A stretch of 64,000 nucleotides of DNA, from positions 12,376,579-12,440,578 of the forward strand of contig JAQFVV010000013.1 of assembly GCA_028023455.1 (NCBI GenBank). Direction: 5' to 3'. The notes under the pieces were generated by a model. The model was given only the letters and a program-made list of their open reading frames with translations. It was not told the DNA's origin and did not search any database. Positions 24,340 to 37,394 of this stretch are shown piece by piece. Origin of the DNA: Epiperipatus broadwayi. Lineage: Eukaryota; Onychophora; Udeonychophora; Euonychophora; Peripatidae. Both the position numbers and the translations under genes were made by a program. Every line of letters starts with the position of its first letter. Positions within the stretch are counted from its first letter, which is position 1.

Positions 24340-24765
24340 GAAACTTATATAGAGGTGTGGTAGTTGCTATCTAGGGTAAATTCACTTCTGAAGAGACCAG
24401 AAGGCATATTTCTGCCTGAGTTTGAATATTGAGGCTTAACGGAACCTGAAAGAGGGGTGAGATATGAATGAACTAGCCCAAATTGTATCTAAATTTAATG
24501 TGTAAACTTAGAGTTAGGCCATTGGAGGTAGATATGATCACACATTAGGTACTTCATTGTGTCATTCATGGCAGCCTAACAGAAGACCCTAGGTCTGACC
24601 ATAGTGAGATGCATTCCCCCTCTTCTGATGGAAAACCCAGACCATTACAATGTGGAAGTATATTTATTGTGTATTATGTAAATATATTTAATCCTAATAA
24701 ATTGTAGTGTTCTTATTTTTTATTACTGTCAGTTTGATTCTGCAATCCAGACCAAACCCAACAAA
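24340..24765 (+). mobile_element. Solo or fragmentary LTR of a gypsy-like relative
   Basis: The right end (about 24640-24765) matches the U5-like end of the LTR at 6828-7465: TTTAATCCTAATAAATTG, then ACTGTCAGTTTGA, then ATCCAGACCAAAC. The left part is less AT-rich than its surroundings and does not match visibly, so this is a related but different subfamily. No partner LTR was seen. Confidence 0.5.
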
Positions 24766-24861
24766 ACTAGAACTCTTAATTCCTCAATTAGATTTTAACC
24801 TAAATGAGATATTATTTAAGAATATGATAGCACAAAAGCTTTATTCAATTTATTAAACTCC

Positions 24862-24950
24862 TACCTCTTATATATATATACAAATCTAAATATATAGGGG
24901 TCCTACCTCTTATATATATATACAAATCTAAATATCTAGGGGTCTAGAGT
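24862..24950. repeat. Two-copy 44-base tandem repeat
   Basis: TCCTACCTCTTATATATATA followed by CAAATCTAAATAT and AGGGG occurs twice in a row with one or two differences, ending at GGGGTCTAGAG. Confidence 0.85.
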
Positions 24951-24959
24951 TCTTCATCA

Positions 24960-26730
24960 GAAGATCTAGACCATAAATAGGCAACTAACAGTAATGTTGT
25001 CTGGTAACTACCTCAATTTATAATAAGCTGACAAAACTACAATTATGTGGTTAAATAGTTTTATTAAACCCAGATTACATAATTTCCTTATATTTGTCAG
25101 TGCTACTATTACTTTTTCTATTACACACCTCCCAAATACTAATATTAATTATTTTAATCAATTATTCAGAGCTTGAATAACTAAATAATTCACATTTGTA
25201 TGTACACATCCCTATGCATATATTTAAATAATTTAATATTCAAGACTCTACTTTAGGAGCCTATTTATTTTATTTTAAACCATAGAAATTCTTTAAGTTA
25301 TCCTATTTTAAATATGATCTATTTAGCAGATGAAATTTATTTCTCTTTCTTCTATCTCTCTCTCCTTTTTTTAAACAAACAAACACAAAAAACTAACAGG
25401 TAATTATGAATGCAATTTCAATAATAGCCTTCTTTATTTCTAATATTAATAGACTATTAAAATTTATACTCCAAACCATTAAGATTTTTAATTAAGGTTG
25501 TGATTCTATACAGACAATGCAAGCTATTACATTGAATTTAAATTTATAATACATCCTTAATATAAATTTTAACTAACATTATTTGACATATATGAAATAA
25601 AGTGTATGTATATATTTATTATAAAAGTTGAAGTTTCTTTCTTTTAAAGTGCTCCAAAGCAGATATTCAAAAATGTTTATACTTACAATCCTTGCTAACA
25701 ACTAATTAGAAAATGTGTTTAAATGCAAGAAATCTTTTGTCAAATGTTAGTTCAAAATATGCACATTTTGTAGCTGTAATTATTTTGTTTCCTCTTTCCT
25801 TGAGAAACTCAAGCAAATTATATACATTAATTAATAGATAATTCCTGGAGTCATCAATCTAAACCTTGTCATGTTTCTTTCCAAAATTAAGATTTAGGCT
25901 TTTATTTTCTTTGAAAAGTTTGACCAGAAGAATTTATATTACATCTTCTAAAATTATTGAAGACTGGATGAGTGTGATCTTTAGTAAGTTTACATTGACA
26001 ATATTTTTAATTACTCTCCGTTTTTTTTTTTTTTGTAAGGTAAAAAAATAATTTGTTTTTAACTTCAGCCAAGTCTCTTTTATTTTAGTACTGCCCTGCA
26101 TGTAGTTAACACAGAAATGATCTAGAATTTTTTTTGTCTTCATTCTTTGTAATCCTGACCAATCAAAAGTCATTCTTATATCTGCATTCAATGAATTTTA
26201 ATACATACCAAACATTTTAAACTTTTAATTTTTTTTTAAACTTGGAAACCTCATTATTACACATCATCAATTAGATAACTATTACTTTACATGTGTGTGT
26301 TTTTATACAATTTATCTATTAACTTTTAATTACATTGTAAGCATTTTTTTTATTTCATTAAAACCTAAAAATAAAATTTAAGTTCTCAAATTATACTTAT
26401 CTGATATATACATATATTTTTACAAAATATTTATTAAACATAATGTTTTTTAATATATGATTTTTTATCAACACATACACACATACTTAAAAAAATTCCT
26501 TTATTTTCATTTAATAAAAAATATCCAGTTAATAGCTCTTACTTTTTTTTTATAAACCTTATCAACTGTTTTCCCTATTAATATAACCTTTATATGCAGT
26601 ACATACTATCTTAATTGAACCACTAACCTAAAATATATTATTTCAATCTGTATTTGATATTTTGTCATTAAAAAATAACACTCAGCATATTTATGTTAAT
26701 TTAGGTATTTCTTCATCTACTCGGAACTTC
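24960..26730. other. AT-rich DNA without recognisable gene
   Basis: Long T/A runs and short open frames on both strands (for example 25934-26191 on the minus strand and 25866-26051 on the plus) that depend on homopolymers. No motif, splice pair or paired repeat was identified. Confidence 0.5.
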
Positions 26731-28129
26731 TTTGGTTGGCAAAGCAAAAAATGCTTGAATGGAAGGGAATAGCATTTATTTACAATGGTTTTGTCCATGT
26801 GACAAATGACATTAATTCACCCTATATCTTTAATTAAGAATGAAGCTGATTTATTGTCTTTGTGAAATTTAGATCCATGTGAATGGCCCAATTTACTTCA
26901 TAATTGTAGAAATAATTTTAATATTTTTCATCTGAATATTTGCAGTTTGCATTCCCATTTTGATGATTTAATTATTTATTTGATTATCCATTTTATTTTT
27001 ATGACAATATTATTTTTGACTAAATCACGGATCTCATTTGAGGGACAGCATTTAGTATTCTGGTGCCAGAACTTACTTGCATTCTGGAGGTGTAATGATT
27101 TTTGCAAAAATTGGCTTGAGTTATATGTATTATATTTCAGCATTTGATATTGTTGAATCTGTATTGTTTACATTTACTTTTCCTCATGGAAATTTTTCTT
27201 TAACTGCTTTATATAGAGCATGTTCTAGTTCTATTATATCTTTTATAAATGTATTTGAGTCTTTTCAATTTAAGATGGATTCATTTTCTGCAGTATCGTG
27301 ATTTAAATAGTGTTTGCTAGTTAAAGAGAAAAATGATTCTATTACATATTTGAATTTGTTATATAGTTACAGTTTTAGTCAAGTAAATTTTTGTCTGCCC
27401 ATGTAACATAGATGTGCAAATCTTTGATTGATCATATATTTGTTAGACCTAGTAAATATTTTAATTATGAGTCAAGTGTATCTGATGTAGCCATTATAGA
27501 TCATTGTGCAATTCTTTTGAAATTGTTGTTCTCTCATAATAAAACAGATATTTATTTGTGTATTGATAAACTGTGAGTTGGGATGGTATTTTTGTATTCT
27601 CTAATGTAGATTTAGCTTTTGCATAATTTCAGAATATTTGTTCTTCTTTAATTGATAAGGCGACTGATTGTATCAAATTGGTTAGTAAGAATAGGAAGTG
27701 GTTATTATGGATAATTGATTAATTAATTGAAAAGACTAATGTGAGAAAGAATGTCAAGCATTGTAGTAGTGATGTGGAAAAGATTTATAAGGAAATTAAA
27801 TCTGATATTAAAAGGACAAAATTGTATTATTTTAGGGAATTCCTTTATCGTAAAAATACTTTTGGAAAACAATTAATTTCTTAATTAAAAAATTCCCTAA
27901 TTGAATTGATTTTGCTGAAAATAATGATCACTTATTAAAAGTTAAAGATAAAGGATAATATGTATTGATCTTTTTAATGGTACATAAGCTGCAGGAGGAA
28001 GCTTGTATTAATGATTTGGCTTTTGATTCTGTTGCGGATTCTTGTTTCTGTTCTGAAGTTTCTGATACTCAATTATCTTGACTGATTGTTTAAAAAATGT
28101 TAGACCTTCTGGTTTGGATAATTTAACTT

Positions 28130-28810
28130 CAAAAACTTTAAAAGATAATAAGCTTATATAAACTTATATTTATATCAGTTTTGTTTTATTTGTTTAATCT
28201 TTCATTGAATGCTGAACTATTTCCTGAATATTTAAAGATTGGTATTATTACACCAATCTATAAAAAGGATGATCCAGTTCAGAAATTAGATTTATTTCAA
28301 TCATTTCAATTATTTCTAAATTCTTTGAGATGATAGACAAGTAAAAAATAATGTCTTTTTTAAGTGAGCATAGAGTGATTTCTGCACATTGGTATGTTTT
28401 TTTTTTGGCTAAAAAAATACTTTAGATGCTCTTAATAATCATGTATATAATTTGTCATCTTTGTTAGATAATGGTCTTAAAATTGTAGCCATATATTTAG
28501 ATTTTTCTAAAGCATTTGACTCTGTTGATAATAAAATTCTTTTTCAGCAATTATATTCATATGACTTTAGAGTCATTTTGTTTCTTGGTTATAGTTGTTC
28601 AAAAGATAGAAAGTAGGCAAACAAAATTCGTGGCATTATTAGTGATTTTAAATTGATAAATCATGGAGTTCCACAGGATTCTGTATTTGGTTCTATGTTA
28701 TTTTTGATTTATATTAATGATATTTTTACTTTGCTTTTGAATTCAGTGATTTATGGTTTTGCTGATGATATTGCTCTGTCCTTTGATGCTGTTTTATATA
28801 GTCTTCTTTA
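28130..28810 (+). pseudogene. LINE reverse transcriptase relic
   Basis: Recognisable blocks in order: a PEYLKIGIITPIYKK-type segment at about 28230-28270 (template-grip region before the usual NYRPIS motif), LDFSKAFDSVDN near 28497-28535 (catalytic Asp motif A), GVPQ-x-SV-x-G near 28668-28695 (motif B), an FLIYINDI segment near 28708-28730, and FADDIAL near 28758-28780 (the catalytic Asp pair, motif C). This order and wording are typical of Jockey/CR1-group LINEs. Stops and frame changes occur between blocks. Confidence 0.85.
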
Positions 28811-29564
28811 GCAAAAGATTAATAATTGATTTGGCTTTAATTGGTAAACTTGTGCTAAATTGTTTGACAGTCAATTGTAATAAAATGAGAGCTATTTGTT
28901 TTTCTTATAAATTTGTTTCTCATTCTTTGAATATTTTTATTTGTATTCAATATAGAGTTTGTTGTAATAGCATTTGTACTTGTGATAACATTGTCTTTGT
29001 TAATAGTTATCATTTGGGAGTTTTTATTGATTCTAAGTTATTTTGGTCAAGTTAAGTTATGTAAGATTAATTATTTATTTTATTATTTAGTTAAATTTTG
29101 CCTAGATCTGTTTTATTAACTATTTATGAGTCTTGTTATTAAAGTATATTGTCTTATAATATCTCTATTTAGGGTGGTTGCACTGCTTACATTTTGTCAT
29201 CATTATGTGTTTTACAAAATTACACTATGCGTATTATTTTGAAAAGTTTAAATTGACTTTTATTCAGAATATCTATAATAATAGTTGTGTTTTATCTGTT
29301 GCTAATCTTTATAAACATACGGTAATTATTAATATATTTATTCTCTTTTATGCATTAGAATTAGTAAAATAAATACTAATTTAGCTAAAAAATTTCAATT
29401 GACATTGCCTGCTTTAATTTAGAAAGTAGTTGTAGGCAATTCAATTACATTGATATTGAGTTGTTAAATTCTTTTGTCTCTACTTGTTTGTTAAATATTG
29501 ATCACATATAACTTGCTATGCTTAAAAAATATTTGCGATATTGGTTATATTCTATGTATTAAAC

Positions 29565-29640
29565 CACTAAACATCATATGATCACCATTTCTTATGGCTT
29601 GCACTGAGTAACACTACTGTATAGAGAGTTTTGCCTGTTT
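29565..29640 (+). mobile_element. Short family-1 repeat fragment
   Basis: AAACCACTAAACATCATATG, then CACTACTGTATAGAGAGTTTTGCCTGTTTT, match the outer ends of the family-1 repeats at 31430 and 45467. The ribozyme part is absent. It sits in the 3' part of the LINE. Confidence 0.6.
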
Positions 29641-29759
29641 TATATTCTATCTAGTTATTGTGATTAATATTTTGTAATTTATCATATTGTTTGTATTGTG
29701 ACTTTGTAATAAATTTAAATTATTATTGTGGATTATTATTATTTCAAAGGCACCCTTTT

Positions 29760-31425
29760 GACAAAACAAATTACAGTTGTTACAGAGAAAAAACACAATA
29801 TGATATACACAGCTAAGTTAGAATATACATAAATCTATATTGTTTATGGTTTTTTTAACTAGAAATTAATATTATAAACAAATTTTTATCACATTGAGAT
29901 TAAAATGTATAGATATAAATATAGGTATGATTATTCATCAAATCAATTGATATTTTAGTAATAAATATGTACGTATGGCTGTTCATTGTCATTAAGTTAA
30001 ATCATCTAGTCACTGTCTCAGTGTTTGAAAAATGTTATGCAGGATAATTTTCCTGTATTTTCCTTCAATACTTTCCAATTTAATCCAAAAAGTACTAGGA
30101 TGCATACTAGTATTATTATTATAAATAATAATGCATCTAGTACACCATAATATATTTAATATAAATGTAATAGCTTTAATCTTTGCATATATTCGTATTG
30201 TGTAGGTTATGAAAAGATATGCTGTATTAATTATAGAATTGTAAAAAGTTTGGAAAGACTGATACATATATTATTAAAACAAATGCAATTATAAAAAATA
30301 TGTTATTGATTTTCAAAATCTCTTTAACACAGTAGGCAAAAAGCATCAAGTTTTTAGAATTTATTCTGTATTTGTAGAAATGCAATGTGAAATCCCAAGT
30401 TTAACTTAATAAAAAAATCAAAGTATTTAAACTCAAGCTTATAAAATCTGAATCTTCTAATGAGTTGTCAATTATTTAAGCCCAGTATGGGCTTGCTTAG
30501 GTCACTTAGTGTCAGTTGGTTTATTAATTAGTATGTTTACCAATACTTATATTTATTCATAGGTGGACTAAAAGATAGATTGTCGTATATAATAATTACT
30601 ATTATTTTGCTGTCAATTGCACATTAACTTAAAATATCTTATTATTATTGATTCATTCCTCATCTCTTTTAAAGATTGTCAGTAAATGGTGAAAAGTCTC
30701 ACAGGATGCTAATAGTCATAATATGTTACAAGTGTTTTTAAAACAATTAAATAGTCTAACATGGAGATGAGAGAGATATATTTAAAAGCTAGTTCTTTAT
30801 TATTTAATTTTCTCATGATTTATTGTTTTCTATAGCAAGCTTATCTGGTAAAAATTTTCATTGCTCTTTTAAATTGTAGATCTTCACTGTATTTATTTTC
30901 ATCCACATTCTCCCAATGATAATCAATATTATCTAGTAAAAAGTACTTTTTTACACAGGAAGCAAATAGTAATAATACAGTACAAATGTCAAAAGAAGTG
31001 ATAAGTTTAATGCAGTATTAAAAGAATTGTATGCAAAAAATGGACTTTTTGTCCATTTATTTACCACTTTGAGATATTATCTTTTACTATTTTTGTAACA
31101 AACTTTTCAGTCTGAAAAATTCCAAAGCTTTTTCAAATTGCATCTTTCCAGTGTATTTTATTTTAAAATTACATTCTCCCTATGAATTAATCAATATTGA
31201 GTTCAAAGACAATCATTACAATGTAAATGGAATCTGATTACCACATAGAAATAATACTCATATTCACCATAAAATATTCATTTGTCAAGTCTATTCTTGT
31301 GATTCATTTTATATGTGAAATCTAATAAAATTGAACTTTTATAATTATTCATTCAATGTAATCACTTCATCAAACTGATAATTATACTAATTACTCATAT
31401 GGTTTTACTATCATTTTCAAGTGCC
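29760..31425. other. AT-rich DNA without recognisable gene
   Basis: No motif-bearing frame. A minus-strand open frame at 30010-30267 (85 codons) has no recognisable domain. Confidence 0.5.
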
Positions 31426-31578
31426 TTACATTGTCACATGATCATTATTTCCTATGTTAGCACATTACTGTTATTAAAACAGGCAAAACTCTCCATACAG
31501 TAATGCCACTCAGTGCCAACCTGAGTAATCAATGGATGCCAGAAGGCTTGTGCATAAATCCCAATCTAATGCCTACTC

Positions 31579-31636
31579 ATCCAATATCCCCAGATTAGTT
31601 TCTGGCTTGTGCCCTTCATCAGTGATGGTTTTGGAT
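31579..31636 (-). ncRNA. Hammerhead-like motif, family 1 (copy a)
   Basis: On the minus strand: ATCCAA, CTGATGA, a short stem II region (AGGGCACAAGCCA), GAAAC, TA, ATC, then TTGGAT. The outer stem I pair ATCCAA/TTGGAT is intact, but the inner stem I has a mismatch and the site reads ATC instead of GTC. Probably the weakest of the three copies. Confidence 0.45.
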
Positions 31637-32362
31637 CTGAGAGCCCTGCACCTAGATCTTGGGATCTAATGCAACCTCCAGCAGCCACCTTTTATCTCTA
31701 CTTAACTACAAAACTATGAGAACAAAATTGAAAACAATAAAATTTTCAATCTAAGCTCAATAGCTTATATAGTCATATGGGTCTGAACCCAGTTCAGTAC
31801 CCATACATTTTGGTGTCTTTAGCTATTAACAACCATAGCCACCACTATCCTATTAGGCAGAATTGTTGTTAAACCACTAAACATCACATGATCACTATTT
31901 CTTATGTTAGCACATTACTGTTATTAAAACAGGAAAACTCTCCATACAGTAGTGCCACTCAGTGCCAATCCGAGCAATCAATGGATGCTAAAAACTAGTC
32001 TGGGGATATTGGGTGAGTAGGCATTAGATTGCGATTTATGCACAAGCATGTATGGAGAGTTTTGCCTGTTTTAATAACAGTAATGTGCTGACATAGGAAA
32101 TAGTGATCATGTGATGTTTAGTGGTTTAACACCAATCCTGCCTAATAAGATAGTAGTGGCAATGGTTGTTAATAGCCAAAGACACCAAAAAGTATGGGTA
32201 CTGAACTGGGTTCAGACCCATATGACTATATAAGCTATTGAGCTTAGATTGAAAATTTTATTGTTTTCAATTTTATTCTCATAGTTTTGTAGTTAAGTAA
32301 AGATAAAAGGTGGCTGCTGGAGGGTTGCATTAGATCCTAAGATCTAGGTGCAGTGCTCTCAG

Positions 32363-32421
32363 ATCCAAAACTCCTCACTGATGAAATCCACAAGCCAGAA
32401 ACTAGTCTGGGGATATTGGAT
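32363..32421 (+). ncRNA. Hammerhead-like motif, family 1 (copy b)
   Basis: Type I order: stem I strand TCCTCA (32372-32377), core CTGATGA (32378-32384), stem II region, GAAA (32398-32401), C-TA-G as a two-base-loop stem III, cleavage triplet GTC ending at 32407, then TGGGGA (32408-32413), which pairs with TCCTCA with one G-U. An outer stem ATCCAA/TTGGAT follows across a small internal loop. Stem II (AATCCACAAGCCA) is poorly paired in this copy, so activity is doubtful. Confidence 0.5.
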
Positions 32422-32529
32422 GAGTAGGCATTAGATTGGGATATATGCACGAGCCTTCTGGCATCCATTGATTACTCAAGTTGGTACTGAGTGGCACTAC
32501 TGTATGGAGGGCTTTGCCTGGTTTAATGA

Positions 32530-35200
32530 CTTACATTGTGTTGACAGGTAGCCCATATCTCTTTTCCATAAATCAAATTTGAAAGACTAACAACTTTATG
32601 TAAAATTAATTTAATTGAAACAGGTATAATACTATGGAGAAATATTAAATTTTTATTAATATCAATAATATGTTGGAATCGGTATTGAATTTCAATATTC
32701 AAGTCCACCATTCTAGACATCAAGATATTTAATTTTAATTGGCATTGTAAAGTAATAACTTTGCAAATCAACAGTCAATGATGATTTTTTTTTTTATAAC
32801 TGGCTAATGAAGCATCTGGATGTTTTGGACATTAATTACTAAACCAAATTCTCTATAGGTTGCATTCAAAATATTAAGCCATTCTGCATCCCTTTTTTAT
32901 TTGAATGACATTTTACACAATCAATAGCATACCATAAATGTACAAGCCAAGATACTTTGAATAAAATTCAATTAAAAATTCAGCTTTCTAATTTAAACTG
33001 CATCTTTATATTGATTTATAATGTTATTTATAAAGTGTTTCAAATTTGGAGCTAAAATATTCCTGTTTGATACCTGTTTTCATTTCATATGCTTTACATT
33101 TTTCGCCAGCAGTAATGATATTCTCTTTCATTCCACCTATAAAAGTTGTATAATATGATTAAACTCACATGATCAGCTAACATTTTCACAATTCTTAATC
33201 ATTGATTTATATAATATTTTGACCAAATTGGTCAAAAACAGCATATAAATAATACCCTAATTCAGGGCACTGTTCCTCATTCTCTAAAATCATACTTAAT
33301 CTGTTGAACTACTCATCTTTGAATGGAAGTAATTTATTAAATAAAAATCTTGAAGATGCCTTTCTTACAATGAATGATAATTGCTGCAGACTTTTTTATT
33401 ATTTTACTTTTAAATATTAGAACAATGAAAACAGTTTTTAATTTCAGTAGTTTTAAAATTAACATTTCATTTCCGTGGTTAAAACGTATCCAGCTATTTC
33501 ATTAAGATTCGTCACTCTTCAAAATTATAAAACGCAATTTCACATCAAGTTTGATACTAATTAAATTAACTAAATAAAATATTCGAAATGATTTGATCTT
33601 ATCATTCCTATCAAAAACTCTGTGATATTGAAAGAGATACTAACTTATTAATTAGTATTCATATTTTATTTAACAAACCTCTTTATTCTTAAGCTTCAAG
33701 AATGTGCTATAGAAAGGTGTTTCAGGTATAAGTAAAATATATATATATAAGTCAAAGAAACAAATTAAACAAACTTTAAGAAACTCATTTAAGGGCAAAA
33801 GCTTCTTCACCACCTCTTTATATAAGAAGAGTGAAGAAGCATTACCCATCAAGTTTGCCAATTTCTGGGGATCGGTAATGACAGTTTCTATTTTTTCCAG
33901 CTAGATATTCATTGTTGATCAATATTAGATTGTTATACCAGGCTAGGTTCAAATTCGGTTTTGGGGCAATTCAGGTAGATAAGTTAACAACCATGCTTTA
34001 ATACTCTGAATATTTTTACAAATAAAATTTATTTCTTATTATAGGTTTAGAATAGGCAAAACTTGTAGAATCAAATCAATAGTTGGATTGACATAAAAAG
34101 ATTTCTGGCCATCATTTATGATGTCCAAAATTGCTTGATGATGTTTCAGTAATGTAAGCAGGACAAATGATTGGTTTTCATAAAAGTTTAGGTGCAACTT
34201 TATGTAGTAAATTTCTTAAATTTAACATGAATCAAGATAAAATTACAATATACATCAATGAGCATCAGGATTTACTTCTAAAATGATTTGAATCTTCTCA
34301 ATATACAATATCTTTTTTAGTTAAACAGTTTGGATATCTGTGTATTTCTGAAACTTCTCTGATAAATATCTCTTTAAAAATATTATTGCATTTACAAGAA
34401 TTTTAATCTCATTGAATGGCAAGAGAAAAAGAAAATGATTTCTGTATGTTCTTATTTCTGTGTATTCACTTTTCTATTGATTGAGCCAAAATAAAATATG
34501 GAATGAACTTGATTTCCAATAATATTTTATCTTTTATTCTTTGGATTACATTCAATCTTATATATATATTAATATTTTTATATATATAAAATAAGCACTT
34601 TGTGATTTTTTTCACAATTTTTATTAATGTTGTTTATATTTGTCTTAATACAGTTTTTTACCAATAAGACCTAATATTATAATCATTATTTAAATCTTTA
34701 CCACATTCTTCGTATTTTTTTTCTTTCCAGTAATTAGTTTCTATTTCCAATCATTGCAATTAATGCCCTGTGTATATACAACAGTTGAATAAGTGTATAC
34801 CACACTTAACAATAATCCCATTCGATTCTCTTTCAGGTGCAAACTCAATCTTCTGCATATGTGTCAGGTATTCACACCATTAAGACCAAAGTCCTGGAAA
34901 AATAATCTTAATATTGTATTTGCTGTGCATTTTATTAACGTAATCTATTGTATCCTTTCCATAAGTTATTTGTTATGTTTATTTTACTTTTCCAAAAATC
35001 AGACAGCTATTATTTTTTATTTATACGATATAATTTATTTTTGGATTATTTTATTTTTTGAGCTTCGTTTTATCTGTGTAAAAAAAAAAGTGAAATACAC
35101 AAATTAATAATGCAATAACAGAAGAAAATGACTAAAGATAAAGTAATTAACTTATCTTAAAATAAAAGATACAACAGATTAAACAGAAAATATTTAGTTA
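32530..35200. other. AT-rich DNA without recognisable gene
   Basis: No motif-bearing frame and no paired repeat. The frames at 32523-32771 (-) and 33670-33861 (-) lack recognisable domains. Confidence 0.5.
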
Positions 35201-35204
35201 ATAC

Positions 35205-35385
35205 AATATTGGTGATTACTTATCTTTTCAACATGTGTGTGATCAAGTGTATCAGTGGTATGAGATAGCATGGATGGTTGAGGGTTGTGCGAAAGTCTGA
35301 GTTCAAGCCCTCCATATATTACATATAGAAGTGCAGGTATGAAAAAGTCTGTACTGTAGAAAAATTCATATTTCAATAAAAGTAT
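35205..35385 (+). mobile_element. Family-2 repeat fragment
   Basis: Begins ATATTGGTGATTACTTATCT, matching the segment downstream of the ribozyme in the copies at 37821 and 44719. It continues with CAAGTGTATCAGTGGTATGAGATAG and a TCCATATATTACATATAGA end. The ribozyme core is missing. Confidence 0.65.
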
Positions 35386-35389
35386 TTGA

Positions 35390-37390
35390 TCATGATATAA
35401 AAAGATTGAGCACCGTCTTTTCTAGATAAAATATTAAAAAATCAAGGGAACTGCGAATTTTTTTTCATAATTTGCCTAGCATTTTAGATTGGTCAATAGT
35501 GGAAATAGTATAAATTTTGGTGAAATTCAAAGAAAAACTGGTAGAAGTACACAAATGGCCCAACTGTTTAACGAACAAAACAAAAATCTTTAAAGTTATT
35601 TAACATTTGGAAATTTCTATTCACTATAGAATTTTTGTCTCGTTTTAATTCCTTGATTTTTATTAGTTAATCGAGAACTAAATTTTGTGCAGTTTAGCAC
35701 CGTGATAGATGAGACAGAGCTAACAATTTCAGAATCAATTCTCAAGGTGAATTAAAAAAAAATTTAGATAAGCTATGAGTAAATAAGGTGTTCAAACATC
35801 ATGTAATCTGATGAACAGTTCACCACAAAATTACTATTACTTAAATTCAAAAAAATCTATCAATTTCTGCCCTGATGAAAGTAATTATGGTAATATTAAA
35901 ATGTCAACAAGCTATAGTAATCAGATCATCTACTAATATTGATCTATGTGAATCTTCTTTTGCCAGTCCTTACAAATGAAATCCTATTTCTTCCAAAAAC
36001 ATTTGTATACATGTGTGGGGGTATTTTAAGGACTCATACATACAAAAGTAAAATAAGATAATATGGTTATTAAATAGATTAAAAGTCATAAAAGAGAAAA
36101 TTAGCATCATGGTAAGTGGCTATGCTAACCACTATCCCACATTTTCTTTTATATAATGTATCTTATATTTAGATATAAATTAAATTGTGATTCTTTTACA
36201 TGACATAATTACAATTGCCATCAATTAATGCAGTGGCAGATTCTGTTGCTAATGTTTACAAACTGTGTCCAGTTTGTCATTTCTCTCTTGAACTTTTTAT
36301 TACAATTACTAAAAAATATCCAATGAAGCCCAAGAATCCGGTATTAGTCTTCAAAGTTTGGAAAAAATAAATTTAGTTTCATTTCTATCTAAATAGAGAA
36401 TGCATTAGTATTTTATATTATATGATAAGCTCCCCAACCTCAGACCAGTTTCTGCTACTGACCTAGCACCTCACTGAGGAGGCCAGTCACAGAAACCAAT
36501 TGGGAATATTCTTTAAAGCTTATTAGGAGCCACTTGCAAGCTCATTATATAACATTTGTAATACAAGATTGTTAAATTAGTTCATATGACATTAGACTTG
36601 ATTTCTTTGTTTTATATATATATATATATAAATTCATCAACTCTAGATTACTGAAATAGATTGATGAGATGGCTGCAAGAGCTATGAATTTATTGGTCAC
36701 AGCTCTGCTTTATCACATTCAGTGCCCTAACATTATATGATCTTCTGGATGTCAAACTATCCATTTACTAGAAATATTTTTATTTATTTTATTATTTTAA
36801 ACTGAGTAAATGTCTATAAGCATAAGTAAATTTAAAAGATGTATTTGATATTTGATATATGAAAAACATACCATTACAAAATTTTATTAAGCTATCTCAA
36901 AACTGTATATATTGTCTGTTAATTCACAGAATTTAGTAATCTCTATCTCTGACTCACTTACTATATATAACTAAACAGGAAATAACTAAAGTTTCCAATG
37001 AGTTACATAATGTAAATAAATTCTCAAAAGACAGATGATACCACCTGTATCTTAGCAATTTTACTAAAATATGCTCATTGGAAGCTTCAGTTATTTCCTA
37101 TAAAGTTATATATAATCTGAGTAATTAAATGTTTTCAGATATTAAAACTGAGTTTTTATTTCATGTTTAGATGTTGTTTAAAATAAAGCACTGGTTTGAT
37201 CTTCTGAATATTTAAATGGTCATTTTTATTTATTTTGCAAATATATATAATCAATAGATCAAATCTACTCCATTTAACAGTAAATAAATAAACTAAGCAT
37301 ATATAAGAACAAATGCTAAGAGATATGGTGGTATCATTTGTCTTTTGAGAGTTTATACATTATATAACTTGGAAACTTTACTTCTTGTTC
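35390..37390. other. Unannotated DNA, mostly AT-rich
   Basis: No coding motif. A less AT-rich patch at 36425-36550 contains CTGAGGAGGCC and GAAAC and superficially resembles a hammerhead core, but I could not fold it convincingly. A direct word GAGTTACATAATGTAAATAA near 37000 and reversed pieces near 37350 hint at old inverted repeats. Confidence 0.4.
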
Positions 37391-37394
37391 AGTT

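Larger units (their letters stand above)
26733..29750 (+). mobile_element. Jockey/CR1-type non-LTR retrotransposon, decayed
   Basis: A 5'-truncated LINE on the plus strand with endonuclease then reverse transcriptase. The start matches the truncated copy at 6500-6815. An endonuclease N-terminus pattern (His-Leu-Asn-x-x-Ser-Leu-x-x-His-Phe-Asp) is readable near 26930-26980, and reverse transcriptase motifs follow at about 28200-28800. The 3' part is AT-rich and contains AATAAATTTAAATT near 29708, a possible polyadenylation signal. A 75-base fragment of the family-1 repeat interrupts it at about 29565-29640. Many stops and frame changes make it inactive. Confidence 0.75.
31430..32527 (+). mobile_element. 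Family-1 hammerhead repeat, foldback plus tandem
   Basis: Left part 31430-31989 is in minus orientation and contains one full unit and part of a second. At about 31990 the sequence turns and continues in plus orientation through a partial ribozyme end (cleavage site after 32000) and a complete unit to a second ribozyme (predicted cleavage after 32407), then to 32527. Distance between the two plus-strand cleavage positions is 407 bases. Units carry no protein frame. Head-to-tail units with a ribozyme in each, plus an adjacent inverted truncated copy, are the arrangement known for Penelope-like elements and for non-autonomous retrozymes. No reverse transcriptase of the matching family is adjacent. 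Confidence 0.75.

Noticed and set aside
35205-35215. Idea that the family-2 fragment starts exactly at the predicted ribozyme cleavage site
   Set aside because: The preceding bases (ATACAATA) still resemble the ribozyme sequence upstream of the cut, so the 5' boundary is not exact.
35860-35920. CTGATGAAAG near 35874 as a ribozyme core
   Set aside because: No stem II hairpin and no GAAA at the right distance.
36425-36550. CTGAGGA...GAAAC text resembling a hammerhead core
   Set aside because: Stem II is weak, and no NUH site with a stem I partner follows the palindromic CCAATTGG; could be a decayed relative but not supportable.
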